From NCBI GenBank assembly GCA_038215555.1, contig JBBQQT010000111.1, forward strand, positions 1 through 12,359: DNA of 12,359 nucleotides, in the 5' to 3' direction. A program made the position numbers and the translations under genes. Shown piece by piece: positions 11,879 through 12,359 of this stretch. Under the pieces are notes generated by a model, which saw nothing but the letters and a program-made list of their open reading frames with translations, did no database searches and was not told where the DNA came from. How positions within the stretch are numbered: the first letter of the stretch is position 1; the number at the start of each line of letters is the position of its first letter. Source of the stretch: PFJX01 sp038215555 (GTDB lineage: Bacteria; Pseudomonadota; Gammaproteobacteria; Burkholderiales; Thiobacillaceae).

Positions 11879-12359
11879 AGCGTAAAAACATGCAACTTCA
11901 GTTGGCTCGGCAGCGCGGTTTCACGCTGCTCGAAATCCTGGTCGCCATTGTCGTGCTGTCCATCGGCTTGCTCGGACTGGCCGGCTTGCAGGTAGTCAGC
12001 CTTAACAACAACCAGATCGCGTATTACCGTGCCATCGCTTCGCAGCAGACCTACGACATGGCGGATCGGATTCGCGCTAACTTGGTTGGGGTGCGTGCCG
12101 GCAATTACAGCAACTTGGCTGCAGGCCTGCCGGCTGGCAATCCGGATTGCATCTCAGCTAATTGCACTGCTGCAAACATGGCCATTTCAGACCATCGTCA
12201 GTGGAATACGTTGAACGCAGGATTACTGCCCGCAGGCGACGGAACTGTAGTTTGCGAGGATGGCGACCCAGGCGCAGGCTGCACTGCAGCTACAGGAAAC
12301 TGGGTAATCAATATCACCGTTTCGTGGACAGAGAAAAATGCAGCCGGCAACGTTACCCA
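11875..12359 (+). CDS. pilV: Type IV pilus minor pilin PilV (partial)
   Basis: Partial gene: 161 complete codons before the right edge. The leader MKRKNMQLQLARQRG is followed by FTLLEILVAIVVLSIGLLGLAGLQ, a prepilin signal with cleavage after Gly15 and the conserved Glu at residue 20. The IVVLSIGLLGLAGLQ-x-x-SL-x-N stretch followed by AYYRAIASQQTYDMADRIRAN is the PilV signature (family IGLLGLAGLQ...A..LA.DMADRIRAN). The start overlaps the fimT stop by ATGA. The order fimT-pilV predicts pilW, pilX, pilY1 and pilE to follow beyond the window. PilV is a minor pilin of the priming complex used in pilus assembly, twitching and attachment. The globular part has several cysteines (for example CISANC and VVCEDGDPGAGC) that could form disulfides. 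Confidence 0.94.
   Translation, partial: MKRKNMQLQLARQRGFTLLEILVAIVVLSIGLLGLAGLQVVSLNNNQIAYYRAIASQQTYDMADRIRANLVGVRAGNYSNLAAGLPAGNPDCISANCTAANMAISDHRQWNTLNAGLLPAGDGTVVCEDGDPGAGCTAATGNWVINITVSWTEKNAAGNVT

Overview
The window reads as the chromosome of a gammaproteobacterium (a betaproteobacterium is not excluded). EarP, a PA4780-type RIO kinase, a two-domain polyphosphate:AMP phosphotransferase, a TakP-like TRAP binding protein, an Irr-like Fur regulator, a PEP-CTERM protein and a fimT-pilV minor pilin pair all fit that group. No rRNA, tRNA or CRISPR was found.

Layout. Positions 1-1290 (minus strand) hold a RIO kinase, a small lipoprotein and the first 40 codons of earP. Positions 1509-2617 (plus) hold an OmpA-domain lipoprotein ending in a clear terminator, then a small FKBP prolyl isomerase. 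Positions 2710-5936 (minus) hold a TakP-like TRAP substrate-binding protein, a lipid-anchored cytochrome c and a polyphosphate:AMP phosphotransferase, with palindromic repeats in the gaps. Positions about 6140-9500 look like an accessory islet. It holds a Fic protein fused to an AbiEi-like N-terminal region, preceded by a regular array of TACGC motifs, and an Rpn (YhgA-like) nuclease gene. A broken second copy of the rpn 3' end lies beside it, and REP-like palindromes surround both. Positions 9497-10272 (minus) hold an Irr-like Fur regulator and a short unknown gene. Positions 10273-10841 are non-coding and end in a strong sigma-54 promoter match. This promoter serves a 67-residue PEP-CTERM protein closed by an 18-bp terminator. 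Positions 11279-12359 (plus) start a type IV pilus minor pilin operon (fimT/gspH, pilV), cut by the window edge.

Most interesting points. (1) The rpn gene carries a near-perfect Shine-Dalgarno and ATG inside it, which would yield its last 82 residues as a separate protein. This is the arrangement of Rpn nucleases inhibited by an intragenic antitoxin. The full-length start has no visible Shine-Dalgarno. (2) The Fic protein combines an AbiEi-like antitoxin/DNA-binding region, an inhibitory SxxxEG motif and a complete Fic catalytic loop in one chain. (3) The tiny PEP-CTERM protein has a 13/15 sigma-54 promoter. Several families of dispersed palindromes fill nearly every gap, and some are nested in or joined to other elements.

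All gene calls come from reading the sequence and from memory of protein families. No database search was run.
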